This document shows, in pieces, positions 29,422-38,239 of a stretch of 64,000 bases of DNA. The notes beneath the pieces are model-generated. The model ran no database searches and was not told the DNA's origin. It saw nothing but the letters and a program-made list of their open reading frames with translations. The DNA is from Gottfriedia endophytica (lineage in GTDB: Bacteria > Bacillota > Bacilli > Bacillales > Bacillaceae_G). Made by a program: the position numbers and the translations under genes. Positions within the stretch are counted from its first letter, which is position 1, and each line of letters opens with the position of its first letter. The stretch covers positions 1 through 64,000 of the forward strand of contig NZ_JAGIYQ010000012.1 in assembly GCF_017814275.1 (NCBI RefSeq), read 5' to 3'.

Positions 29422-30252
29422 TTAACTTGTAGCCTTTTTTCTCGTAGTTCTAGGCTTTTTAGGTGGAGCTGCATCTTTGGTTCGTTCAATACTTGCTTGA
29501 AGAGCTGACATAAGATCAACAACATTTTTTTGCTCAGACGGTTCTTCTGCTGTTGTAGAAATAAATTCATTCTTTTGCACTTTGTCTGAAATTAACTGCT
29601 CTAATGCAGTACGATAAGTATCTGTGTAATTTGACGGATTAAATTCTGTTGTTAATTGTTCAACAAGAAGCATACCTGCTTGTAACTCACGATCAGAAAC
29701 AGCTGATATCTCAGGCACCCCTCCAGGGATAGTTTCAATTGTTCTAATTTCATCAGGAAAATGTAATGTTTCTAGAATAAGTGCATTCTTATACGGTCTA
29801 ATGGCTGATAAATATTGTTTACTACGGATTGTTATTTTAGCAAGACCGATCTTTTTACTTTTCTTCAGTATTTCTGATAAAAGAGCATACGCTTTTGCTC
29901 CTCCAGAATCCGGCCCAACATAGTATGTTTTATCATAGTAAATCGGATCAATCTCTGAAAGCTTAATAAAATCGATAATGGAAACAGTTTTTAATTCAAA
30001 CTCTTCTTTTAGTTTATTTAATTCTGCTTCCGTTATCTCCACCACACGTCCATTCGGTGTTTCAAACACCTTTATAATTTCATCACTTGTAACATCATCA
30101 TCACAGCTCGCAACTTTCTTGTATGAAATGGGCGATAAGCAATCTTTGTGAAATTGACGAAATTTGATCGTTTTATCTTCAACAGCACTATATAGCTTTA
30201 CTGGGATTGTAACCAAGCCCATACTAATTGTCCCTTTCCAAACTGTGTGCAT
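29422..30252 (-). CDS. ku: Ku, non-homologous end-joining DNA-end-binding protein
   Basis: Bacterial Ku homodimer subunit. The Ku core starts MHTVWKGTISMGLVTIPVKLYSA and includes FRQFHKDCLSPISYKKVASCD and AYALLSEILKKSKKIGLAKITI. It ends in a lysine-rich tail (APPKKPRTTRKKA) typical of Ku that recruits LigD. I place the start at the ATG of 30252 (276 aa), which has AGGATG at proper spacing and matches Ku family N-termini. An ATG three codons earlier overlaps its own ribosome site. First gene of the NHEJ operon. Confidence 0.95.
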   Translation of the reverse strand: MHTVWKGTISMGLVTIPVKLYSAVEDKTIKFRQFHKDCLSPISYKKVASCDDDVTSDEIIKVFETPNGRVVEITEAELNKLKEEFELKTVSIIDFIKLSEIDPIYYDKTYYVGPDSGGAKAYALLSEILKKSKKIGLAKITIRSKQYLSAIRPYKNALILETLHFPDEIRTIETIPGGVPEISAVSDRELQAGMLLVEQLTTEFNPSNYTDTYRTALEQLISDKVQKNEFISTTAEEPSEQKNVVDLMSALQASIERTKDAAPPKKPRTTRKKATS

Positions 30253-30326
30253 TATCCTCATCCTTTTTATTTTTCGTTAGTTTTTGTAAAAAAGAAAATT
30301 TAATTCAGCTTGCAATTATAAATCAA

Positions 30327-30550
30327 GGCTATTTTCGTATACAGTGTTGCGTTTCAGGATGTGTAAGTTGATTGGAACGTAGGGATGCTCGCTTTCCTAG
30401 GGGCGTGAGCTGAGCCTCCTCGTCGCATACGCTCCTGTGAGGTCTCAGTCTTCACGCATCTCCCACAGAAGCCTGGGCACCCTTCCGTTCCAATCAACTT
30501 CTGTCTGTTAAATTACATAACCTAAAAGCAACAATCTTTAATAAAAGTGC
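30327..30550 (+). repeat. Interspersed repeat family A, copy A4
   Basis: Full-length copy of about 224 bp. The inner arms GTTGATTGGAACG and CGTTCCAATCAAC are perfect complements, and outer arms with GTGTTGC and GCAACAATC also pair, so the whole element can fold as a long hairpin. It fills the gap between ku and the RND gene terminator. Confidence 0.85.
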
Positions 30551-30561
30551 TAAATAAAAAA

Positions 30562-30583
30562 AGAGACCATAATATTGATCTCT
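30562..30583 (-). terminator. Terminator of RND exporter gene
   Basis: On the minus strand AGAGATC pairs imperfectly with GGTCTCT and is followed by TTTTTTTATTT. The stem is short but the U-tract is good. Confidence 0.6.
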
Positions 30584-30617
30584 AAAAAACATTAATGTGT
30601 ACTAGTAGATGAAAGGT

Positions 30618-33600
30618 CTAAACAGCTTTTTCTTTTAATACACTATTCTTATTTTGTTTCGATATTCTTTGCTTAATCGATTTTAATACATGATAAACAC
30701 TAGGTACAATAACTAACGTCAAGATAGTAGAAGTAAGCAATCCTGAAATTACTACAATTGCTAAAGAACGAGAGATGAGTCCACCCTCCGTTGAAAGAGC
30801 TAAAGGAGTGAGCGCTCCGATTGTAGCTAATGCTGTCATTAAAATTGGTCTTAAACGTAAAGTCCCTGCTTCTAATAAAGACTTTGTTAATTCCATTCCT
30901 TTCTTCTCGTTTTCCTTCACACGGTCCATTAAAACAATTGCATTTGTAACAACAATTCCAATTAGCATTAGAAAACCGACTAGAGCTGGCATACCAAGTG
31001 CTTGTTTTGAGAAGTATAGACCTAAAAATCCTCCAGTAAATAAGAATGGTAATGATGAAAGTATAGAAATCGGAACTATAACATTTCCAAACGTTATGAG
31101 CATGACAACGAATACCAACACAACTGCAATGACCATCGCAATGCTCATATTAATAAATCCTTCGTTCATGGCCTGTGATTGACCTTCTGAATGAGTTTTT
31201 ATCCCTTTTGGAAACCTTAATTTACTTATTTCTTTATTTACTTCTGCCTGCACTCCTGATATGTTATCCGTTGTAAATCGGCCAGAAACATCAACATACT
31301 CTTGTTGATTTAAACGGTAAAGCGCCGTAGGACCTGGTTTTTCGGTTAGGGTTGCTACATCTGAAAGCTTAATAGGCTGACCATACGAATTAATTAGTGT
31401 TTGATCCATAATACGATTAGTTGAGTTCAGCTCACCACTTTTCAGCCCTAATACAACAGAAGTGGTTTTATCACCTATTCTAATATTTGTAACGTTTTCT
31501 CCTGCTATTAGACTCAGCACAAAATTTGCTATGACCATTGGATTTAATCCTTTATTTGCAGCAATGTCATCATTTATTTCAAGATTTAATTGAGGTTTAA
31601 CACCTGAAAGATTTGTTTTTACATTAGAAAGACCTTTTATGTTTTTTATTTTTTCTACAATTAGGTTTCCTGCTCTTTCTAAGTCAGATCGATTTCCACC
31701 ATCAACGATTAATCTAAATTGATTTCCACCACCTGCTATCCCAATAGGCGTTAAAGCAAATTGAATCGTATCATCTAATGCTTTCACTTTTTTGAGCGTG
31801 TCTTTTTCAAATTTCTGGCTTACACTTTTTGTAGCATCTTCTTTTAAATCAATCAAAATATTTAAATGTTCACCATTTAAATATGTTTGATAGTCCTTTA
31901 TATTCTTATCATTACTAAGAATGTTTTCTATGTTTTTCGCTGCTACATTTGCTTTATTAAGTGACGTTCCAATTGGAAGATCCCCAGTTAAGGTATATGA
32001 AAGAGACTTTTCTTCAGGTAAGAAATTTTTTGGAATTAAAGGAATAAGTCCTAGAGAACCGATAAAGATAACTAGTGCCATAATTAATGTGATTGTTCTG
32101 TGATGAAGTACCCAAGAAAGTGTTCGAGCATAGGCTTTTTGTAAAAATGTTTTCTTTGGCTCATTATGAGTAATTTTAAGTAAGAAAATTTTTGCTAGTA
32201 ATGGAACGACTGTTAATGAAACAATTAATGAAAAAGCAAGAGCTACAATTACTGTAATTCCAAATGGCGCAAAAAATTTCCCAATAATACCAGGAACAAA
32301 TGATAATGGTCCGAATACTGCCATAGTTGTAAGTGTTGAAGACATAACTGCACCACCTACTTCTTTAGCCGCTGTCAATACGGTCATTTCATTTCTTTCT
32401 TTGCTTAACTGTGTCTGGCGGTAAACATTCTCAATCACAACAATTGAATCATCAATAACGCGACCAACTGCAACTGCAATACCTGCAAGGGTCATAATAT
32501 TCAAACTATAATCTAGATACTTCATCGTTATTAATGCAGCAAGAATCGAAAGAGGTATTGATAGTACTGCTACAATCGTAGCTCTAATATTACGTAGGAA
32601 AATGAATGTTACGATTACTGCAAATAATGTTCCAAGTAATACCTCACGAAGCATACTATCAACAGATTTTTTTACTTCTTTTGATGTATCGTATAATTGT
32701 GTTAATTTATAATCTTTAGGGATTGTTATATCTTTAAGCTTTTCTTTTGCTTGACGAACAACTTCTACAGCATTTGAACCAGCTTGGGCTTTCATTTGAA
32801 CAAGTACTGCTGGTTTACCATTTAATCTTGTATAAACATCGTCTTTCTTATTGCCATAGTTTATTTTGGCAATTTCAGATAATTTTACTTTTTGCAATCC
32901 TTTTGGATTTGGTACAAGAATATTAATTTGTTTCAAATCTTCCGGGGATTTAAGCTGGAAATCAGCTTGAACATTTAGTGTTTTTCCATTTAGATCTATT
33001 TGACCTGAAGGGATTGAAAAGTTATGGGAAAGAATAGATTGCTTAACCATTTCATAAGTTATAGTTTTTTGTTTCATTTTTTCAGCATCTAATTGCACTA
33101 GAAGCTGTTTATCTTCTTCTCCATAAATATCAATTATACCCGCACCGTTAATAGTTGTTAAAGTAGGTTTTATTCGATCATTTACAAATTGTGTTAAATC
33201 TGATTGATTACTTTTGTCAGAGGATAAAGCAAAACTAAATACAGGTGCAGCTGAAGGACCATCTTTTAAAATGACTGGTTTTCCTGCTCCTTCTGGCAAA
33301 TTAATAGAAGCAACAGCAGTAGTTACATCTTTTTCAGCATCAGCCATATTCTTATTCATCTCAAATTCAAGAATAGCAACTGCAACATTACTATGAGACT
33401 CAATATAAAGGTTTTTAAGCTTTTGTAATCCTGATAATGTTTCTTCAAGTGGCTGACCTAGATCATTTTGAACTTGGTTAGGTGTCGCACCTGAATACGG
33501 AATTTGTACAATTATATATGGAATATCCACATTTGGCATTTGTTCCATTTTAATTGTTTTAACTGAATAAATACCTCCAATCACAATCATCATCATGGCC

Positions 33601-33650
33601 AAAAAAACAACCGCAGCATTTCGTAAAGAAAATTTAATCCACGAACCCAT
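30618..33650 (-). CDS. RND efflux transporter (SwrC/AcrB family)
   Basis: Inner-membrane exporter of 1010 aa with twelve helices in two repeats. TM1 follows the short N-terminus (AAVVFLAMMMIVIGGIY), with large extracytoplasmic loops at about 40-330 and 560-830. GRVIDDSIVVIENVYR near 400 carries the conserved DD proton-relay region. Gram-positive relatives such as SwrC export surfactin-like compounds or act in envelope homeostasis. No membrane-fusion partner is adjacent. A 10-bp palindrome and a possible 11-aa leader ORF precede the start (see separate entries). Start is ATG after AAAGGAG. Confidence 0.9.
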   Translation of the reverse strand: MGSWIKFSLRNAAVVFLAMMMIVIGGIYSVKTIKMEQMPNVDIPYIIVQIPYSGATPNQVQNDLGQPLEETLSGLQKLKNLYIESHSNVAVAILEFEMNKNMADAEKDVTTAVASINLPEGAGKPVILKDGPSAAPVFSFALSSDKSNQSDLTQFVNDRIKPTLTTINGAGIIDIYGEEDKQLLVQLDAEKMKQKTITYEMVKQSILSHNFSIPSGQIDLNGKTLNVQADFQLKSPEDLKQINILVPNPKGLQKVKLSEIAKINYGNKKDDVYTRLNGKPAVLVQMKAQAGSNAVEVVRQAKEKLKDITIPKDYKLTQLYDTSKEVKKSVDSMLREVLLGTLFAVIVTFIFLRNIRATIVAVLSIPLSILAALITMKYLDYSLNIMTLAGIAVAVGRVIDDSIVVIENVYRQTQLSKERNEMTVLTAAKEVGGAVMSSTLTTMAVFGPLSFVPGIIGKFFAPFGITVIVALAFSLIVSLTVVPLLAKIFLLKITHNEPKKTFLQKAYARTLSWVLHHRTITLIMALVIFIGSLGLIPLIPKNFLPEEKSLSYTLTGDLPIGTSLNKANVAAKNIENILSNDKNIKDYQTYLNGEHLNILIDLKEDATKSVSQKFEKDTLKKVKALDDTIQFALTPIGIAGGGNQFRLIVDGGNRSDLERAGNLIVEKIKNIKGLSNVKTNLSGVKPQLNLEINDDIAANKGLNPMVIANFVLSLIAGENVTNIRIGDKTTSVVLGLKSGELNSTNRIMDQTLINSYGQPIKLSDVATLTEKPGPTALYRLNQQEYVDVSGRFTTDNISGVQAEVNKEISKLRFPKGIKTHSEGQSQAMNEGFINMSIAMVIAVVLVFVVMLITFGNVIVPISILSSLPFLFTGGFLGLYFSKQALGMPALVGFLMLIGIVVTNAIVLMDRVKENEKKGMELTKSLLEAGTLRLRPILMTALATIGALTPLALSTEGGLISRSLAIVVISGLLTSTILTLVIVPSVYHVLKSIKQRISKQNKNSVLKEKAV

Positions 33651-33669
33651 AATACACTCCTTTTTTCAT
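33634..33669 (-). CDS. Possible 11-aa leader ORF overlapping the RND start
   Basis: ATG at 33669 reads MKKGVYYGFVD then TAA, out of frame with and overlapping the RND start at 33650. Its only ribosome-site candidate (AGGA) lies inside the upstream palindrome. It may be chance; no expression evidence. Confidence 0.25.
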   Translation of the reverse strand: MKKGVYYGFVD

Positions 33670-33701
33670 AGCCAATTAATCCTACTCTCCTTTAATTGGC
33701 T
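33670..33701 (-). promoter_or_regulatory. Palindrome upstream of the RND gene
   Basis: AGCCAATTAA and TTAATTGGCT form a perfect 10-bp inverted repeat around a 12-nt purine-rich spacer (minus AGGAGAGTAGGA). It ends 20 bp above the RND start. It could be a repressor operator, as exporter genes often have, or an RNA hairpin carrying a ribosome site in its loop. Confidence 0.5.
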
Positions 33702-33865
33702 ACATATTTTACTTTAAAATTTTTATTCAAACACTAGGTTAGAATAGAACTGAAGTTTAGTTGTTTGAATTTTCCATTTTTATTGTAATTTATTTATTGT
33801 AAACATTTCAATAGACCTACCGAAGTAATAGAAATCAGTCTTAAGACCGATAACGTAATTTGAAT

Positions 33866-34066
33866 TTGGTGTTTTCGTGGAATTCGTTAGTTGATTACAA
33901 CTCCAGGATGCTCCTTTCCGCGTGGCGTGAGCTAGCCTCCTCGGCTAGCCTGCAGGGTCTCACAGCCTTCCCGCTCTTCCCACAGGAGTCTCGCACCTTC
34001 CGCCCAAATCAACTTCTATCTTTAAAACTTCAAATCTCTAAAGTAACAATCTTTTAGAAATAAGCC
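33866..34066 (+). repeat. Interspersed repeat family A, copy A5
   Basis: The core resembles A1 (GTTGATTACAACTCCAGGATG, GCCTTCCCGCTCTTCCCACA) and the right arm AGTAACAATCTTTTAG...AAGCC is intact. The left arm is diverged, so the left boundary is approximate. The remaining sequence from 33702 to 33865 is AT-rich without a recognisable gene. Confidence 0.8.
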
Positions 34067-34107
34067 TTTAAATTAATAAAATTTCCTTTATGTTTTACAA
34101 TAAAAAA

Positions 34108-34130
34108 AGCAGAATCCAAAGATTCTACTT
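34108..34130 (-). terminator. Terminator of the homogentisate operon
   Basis: On the minus strand AAGTAGAATC pairs with GATTCTGCTT around TTTG, followed by TTTTTATTG. The ascending arm includes the hmgA stop codon. Confidence 0.8.
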
Positions 34131-35276
34131 TTCTTCCCAGCTACCCATATATTCTGGATCCTCGTACACATGAGCATCCTTGACCACATATAGTGGTTTA
34201 AATGTATCAATCATAACCGCTAATTCTAGAGTTTCTTTCTTCCCAATACTTCCCTCAGTTTTTCCTGGATGTGGACCATGAGGTATGCCTGATGGATGGA
34301 GAGTAATTGATTCCAATTCTACTCCTTTTCTGCTCATAAAATTCCCTTCAACATAGTAAAGTACCTCATCGCTATTCACATTACTATGCACATAAGGTGC
34401 AGGAATTGACTCTGGATGATAATCAAATAATCTAGGTACAAATGAACATACCACAAAATTATGCCCTTCAAAGGTTTGATGGACTGGAGGCGGCTGATGG
34501 ATTCGTCCAGTAATTGGCTCAAAATCCTCAATATTAAAGGCCCAAGGATATAAATAACCATCCCAACCAACGACATCAAAAGGATGATGAGTTAGAACGT
34601 GTTTGTAGAGATTTCCCCTAGCCTTTGTTAAGATTGTAAATTCACCTTTCTCATCAAAGGTTTCTAGAACTTCTGGACCTCTAAAGTCTCGTTCACAAAA
34701 AGGACTATGCTCAAGCATTTGACCATATTCATTTCGATAACGTTTAGGTGTAGTCAACTGACTATTTGACTCGACAATTAGTAACTTTGTATCTGATGAT
34801 GGAACAACTTTATAAATTGTTCCAATTGGAATCATAATATAGTCACCTTTACGATACGTGATTGTTCCAAACATAGTCTGAACTTCTCCAGTACCAAAAT
34901 GGACGAAAAACATTTCATCCCCCTCACCATTACGATAAAAGTGACTATTTTCTTTTGTAACATTAGCTACAGCGATCATTAAATCTGAGTTACCTAGAAT
35001 ATAAACTCTACCCTCTAATGCATCTCCAGTTTTCTCAAGATTATTTGTTCGAATATGTCGATGTTTTAAAGAGTTTAGTTCTTCAAATTCAATTTCAACT
35101 TTTTTATAGAACGACGTTTCGCTTACTGAGGTTGGCATATAGTGATGATACAAAATAGATTGAGTTCCTGAAAAACCTTTTGTACCCATAACTTGCTCTC
35201 TATATAATGAACCGTCCTCTTTTCGAAATTGTATATGACGTTTTCGAGGTATACTTCCTAGCTGACGATAAAACAA
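34125..35276 (-). CDS. hmgA: Homogentisate 1,2-dioxygenase
   Basis: Cupin-fold iron enzyme of 383 aa that opens the homogentisate ring in tyrosine breakdown. The iron-binding His/Glu are in YVHSNVNSDEVLYYVEGNF near 300, and a further His in GIPHGPHPGKTEG near 340. Other landmarks are GDGDEMFFVHFG-like GEGDEMFFVHFGTGE and FTILTKARGNLYKHV. The start is TTG at 35276, preceded by AGGGGAAG; no ATG fits. It is the last gene of the operon hppD, flavin reductase, FAH, hmgA, 10 bp after FAH. Confidence 0.93.
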   Translation of the reverse strand: MFYRQLGSIPRKRHIQFRKEDGSLYREQVMGTKGFSGTQSILYHHYMPTSVSETSFYKKVEIEFEELNSLKHRHIRTNNLEKTGDALEGRVYILGNSDLMIAVANVTKENSHFYRNGEGDEMFFVHFGTGEVQTMFGTITYRKGDYIMIPIGTIYKVVPSSDTKLLIVESNSQLTTPKRYRNEYGQMLEHSPFCERDFRGPEVLETFDEKGEFTILTKARGNLYKHVLTHHPFDVVGWDGYLYPWAFNIEDFEPITGRIHQPPPVHQTFEGHNFVVCSFVPRLFDYHPESIPAPYVHSNVNSDEVLYYVEGNFMSRKGVELESITLHPSGIPHGPHPGKTEGSIGKKETLELAVMIDTFKPLYVVKDAHVYEDPEYMGSWEEK

Positions 35277-35286
35277 TTACTTCCCC

Positions 35287-36183
35287 TCACTTTCTAACTG
35301 TATTTCGAAGTGATCCTAATTCCGTAATCGTTAATTCGACTACGTCCCCATCTTGTAACCATCTATGGGTCTCTTCACCTAATTCTAAAATACACCCAGT
35401 TCCAACAGTACCTGAGCCAATTACATCCCCTGGATAGATCATGGTATCTTTTGAAGCATGTGCTATTAATTGTGCAAAAGAGTAGTAAATCGTTGAAAAA
35501 TTTCCATTTGAAATAACCTTTCCATTAACTGATGCAGTCATCTGTAGATCATAACTTTTATCAGTTCGGAATGGTTCCAATTCATCTTTTGTTACAATTA
35601 TTGGACCTAATGAAGTTGCGAAGTCCTTTCCTTTTGAAGGACCAAGACCAACCTTCATTTCGTGTGCTTGAATATCACGTGCACTCCAGTCATTCATAAT
35701 TGTATAGCCTAATATATAGTCATCCGCTTCATCTATTGATATGTTTTTACCACTTTTTCCGATAATACAGGCTATCTCTAATTCAAAATCCATTCGGTGA
35801 CAATTACTAGGTATGTAGACAGAATCATCTGGTCCAATAACAGCATTGTGATTTGTAAAATAAAATACAGGAACCTCATACCATTCTGGAATCATATCTA
35901 ATCCTCTTCGTCCTCTAGATGTTTTAACATGTTCCTCAAACGCATAAAAATCACGAATACTTGTTGGTTTTGGAAGAGGAGCTACCAATTTAACGGAAGA
36001 AAGAGATTTTCCTTCTCCCGTTAATTCAGCTATTTTCCCCTCATACTCTTCGTAGTTTTCAAGGATAGATAGTAAATCTGATGGTAATTGTCCATTACTA
36101 TATTCATATAAATCGAGAATGAAATCTTCTTTTAATAGTCCCGCTCTTTCTTTGCCATCGTATTGATATGTTACGAATTTCAT
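35287..36183 (-). CDS. Fumarylacetoacetate hydrolase family protein
   Basis: FAH-fold hydrolase; in this operon it most likely cleaves fumarylacetoacetate (or maleylacetoacetate) to end tyrosine degradation. Metal ligands are in MDFELEIACIIGKSGK (E..E) and the Asp of TIMNDWSARDIQAHEM; the catalytic segment KGKDFATSLGPIIV is conserved. I start it at the ATG of 36183 (298 aa), just after AAGGTGAAG, which removes the overlap with the upstream gene. The TTG at 36204 would add seven residues without a ribosome site. Confidence 0.9.
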   Translation of the reverse strand: MKFVTYQYDGKERAGLLKEDFILDLYEYSNGQLPSDLLSILENYEEYEGKIAELTGEGKSLSSVKLVAPLPKPTSIRDFYAFEEHVKTSRGRRGLDMIPEWYEVPVFYFTNHNAVIGPDDSVYIPSNCHRMDFELEIACIIGKSGKNISIDEADDYILGYTIMNDWSARDIQAHEMKVGLGPSKGKDFATSLGPIIVTKDELEPFRTDKSYDLQMTASVNGKVISNGNFSTIYYSFAQLIAHASKDTMIYPGDVIGSGTVGTGCILELGEETHRWLQDGDVVELTITELGSLRNTVRK

Positions 36184-36187
36184 AACT

Positions 36188-36799
36188 TCACCTTTTTCTT
36201 TCAATTACAAATGTATCAGTAATTGCTCGAGTATATGAATGCCCCGCTAACCTACCAATCGGATTTAGTTTCTCAGTATTAATTTTCCCATTTTCATATA
36301 AAACATCATTAATATGAATACTGACTACCTTACCAATCACTAAACTACCGGCACCTGGATTAGCACCAAAATGTAAAAGTTCATATAATTCGCATTCTAA
36401 ACCTACTAAACTTTCTTTTACACGAGGAACATTTACAGCAGTTCCATCAATTTTCGTTAGACCAACTTGTTCAAATTCATCAACACCGTAAGGATATTCA
36501 ATTGAGGTATTGTTCATTTGTTCTACAATATCATTACCCACAATGTTTATGATGAATTCCTTGGTTAATTCAATGTTTACTAATGTATCCTTTTTCCCAC
36601 CATCTGTACCTCTAATCATTGGAGCAAAACAGACTAACATCGGATCTGCACATATGGCAGTAAAGAAACTAAAAGGTGCAACATTCGCAGCACCTTCTTT
36701 ATTAACTGTTGAAACAAATGCTATCGGTCGAGGAAGAACGGAACCTATTAAAAGCTTATATGCATCATTCCATGGTAAAGTATCTGGTCTAATTTCCAT
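36188..36799 (-). CDS. Flavin reductase family protein (FMN-binding split barrel)
   Basis: Protein of 203 aa of the flavin-reductase-like family. The N-terminal WNDAYKLLIGSVLPRPIAFVST and ANVAPFSFFTAICADPMLVCFAP are typical of the FMN-binding barrel. It is embedded between hppD (11 bp) and FAH, so it probably supports aromatic-ring metabolism, either by reducing flavin or as an isomerase-like accessory. A precise role in homogentisate catabolism is not known to me. Confidence 0.8.
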   Translation of the reverse strand: MEIRPDTLPWNDAYKLLIGSVLPRPIAFVSTVNKEGAANVAPFSFFTAICADPMLVCFAPMIRGTDGGKKDTLVNIELTKEFIINIVGNDIVEQMNNTSIEYPYGVDEFEQVGLTKIDGTAVNVPRVKESLVGLECELYELLHFGANPGAGSLVIGKVVSIHINDVLYENGKINTEKLNPIGRLAGHSYTRAITDTFVIERKR

Positions 36800-36810
36800 C
36801 GCTCTACTCC

Positions 36811-37926
36811 TTATAGGTTTCCTCGCATTTCTTGTTCACGTTCAATTGATTCAAATAATGCTTTGAAATTTCCTTCACCAAAGCCTCTTGCACCTTTACG
36901 TTGAATAATTTCAATGAATAATGTAGGGCGATCTACAATCGGACGAGTAAAGATTTGTAATAAATAACCTTCATCATCACGGTCTACTAATATCTTTAAC
37001 TCTCTTAATTTTTCAATATCTTCATCGATTTTTCCAACACGTTCAGTTAACATATCATAATAAGAATCTGGAGTTTTCAAAAATTCTACACCATGTTTAC
37101 GAAGTTTAGCGACTGTATCCACAATATCCTCCGTCAATAAAGCTAAATGTTGAACACCTGGTCCATTGTTATAGTCTAAATACTCCTGAATTTGAGATTT
37201 GCGTTTACCTTCAGCAGGCTCATTGATTGGGAATTTAATACGACTTCCATTTGTCATAACTTTTGACATTAATGCTGAATACTCTGTACTAATGTCATCA
37301 TCATCAAAGTGGATCATTGATTTAAAGCCCATTACATTCTCATAATATGAAACCCATTCTTCCATTTTTTCAACATTACCTACAACATGATCAACTGCAA
37401 TTAGCCCAGTTTCATTAACAGGAATTGTAAATGCACGATCTTTGTATCCTGGTAAAAATACACCTTTATAGTCCTTTTTCTCAATCAATGTATGAATTGT
37501 ATCGCCATAAGTTGCAATGACAGCTTTTTTAACTGTTCCATACTCATCACTAAGTTCAACAGGTGGTAAAATTCCAACTGCCCCACGTTCTACTGCTCCG
37601 TGATAAGCTACTTCTACATCATCAACTAAAAGGGCAATGTCTTTTGCACCATCACCATGTTTTTTTACAAACTCAGTAATATGTGAATCTTCTTTTAATG
37701 TCCCAGTGATTACTAAACGAATATTACCTTGCTTTAATACATAAGAAACTTGATCACGTACTTTTGTTTCTAATCCAGCATATGCAATCGGAGTAAATCC
37801 AAAAGTGTTCGCAAAAAAATAAGCTGTTTGTTTCGCATTTCCTACATACAACTCTAAATGATGAACTTCTTGAACTGGAAATAAATCGTGACTATGAATT
37901 GCTTCTGTTAATTCATTCTGTTTCAT
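36811..37926 (-). CDS. hppD: 4-hydroxyphenylpyruvate dioxygenase
   Basis: Non-haem iron dioxygenase of 371 aa made of two vicinal-oxygen-chelate domains; it converts 4-hydroxyphenylpyruvate to homogentisate. The iron ligands are the His of IAVDHVVGNV near 180, the His of GVQHLALLTEDI near 260 and the Glu of PTLFIEIIQRKG near 345. The C-terminal GFGEGNFKALFESIEREQ is a clear HPPD signature. It is the first gene of the four-gene tyrosine operon; a cre-like site lies about 55 bp upstream. Confidence 0.95.
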   Translation of the reverse strand: MKQNELTEAIHSHDLFPVQEVHHLELYVGNAKQTAYFFANTFGFTPIAYAGLETKVRDQVSYVLKQGNIRLVITGTLKEDSHITEFVKKHGDGAKDIALLVDDVEVAYHGAVERGAVGILPPVELSDEYGTVKKAVIATYGDTIHTLIEKKDYKGVFLPGYKDRAFTIPVNETGLIAVDHVVGNVEKMEEWVSYYENVMGFKSMIHFDDDDISTEYSALMSKVMTNGSRIKFPINEPAEGKRKSQIQEYLDYNNGPGVQHLALLTEDIVDTVAKLRKHGVEFLKTPDSYYDMLTERVGKIDEDIEKLRELKILVDRDDEGYLLQIFTRPIVDRPTLFIEIIQRKGARGFGEGNFKALFESIEREQEMRGNL

Positions 37927-37979
37927 TTTAATTCCTCCTATAATTTAAGAAAATTTTGAAGAAAAATATGTACAAGCTC

Positions 37980-37993
37980 AGCAAACGCTTACA
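37980..37993. promoter_or_regulatory. cre-like CcpA site upstream of hppD
   Basis: AGCAAACGCTTACA matches the cre consensus at 12 of 14, including the full ANCGNTWWCA core. It lies in the otherwise featureless 37927-38163 gap that must contain the hppD promoter, suggesting carbon-catabolite control of tyrosine degradation. Confidence 0.45.
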
Positions 37994-38163
37994 ACATTAT
38001 ATGAAGCTTTACCTCATTTCATGTTGTTTTGTTTGTTACATGGTGGTACGTATTACAAGTTGTTCTACATTTTCACCTAAAATCCTTCAAAAAATTATAA
38101 ATTTTCATTAAATTTAAATAAATATAATTCCTTTTATTTCTATAGACTTACCTCTGAGCAAAA

Positions 38164-38192
38164 AAAAGAATCTCCGAATTGAAGATTCTTTT
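38164..38192 (-). terminator. Terminator of hemAT
   Basis: AAAAGAATCT pairs with AGATTCTTTT; the minus strand continues into a run of eight T. It lies 48 bp below the hemAT stop. Confidence 0.8.
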
Positions 38193-38239
38193 GTATTTCT
38201 AATCTATTAAAATTATTTAATCTGAACTAATTTTAAACA

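Noticed and set aside
30775-31182. Plus-strand frame of 135 codons opposite the RND exporter
   Set aside because: Lies wholly within the conserved membrane repeat of the exporter; no ribosome site.
37927-38163. Possible riboswitch or T-box in front of hppD
   Set aside because: No T-box, specifier or riboswitch core was found; only a cre-like site is visible.
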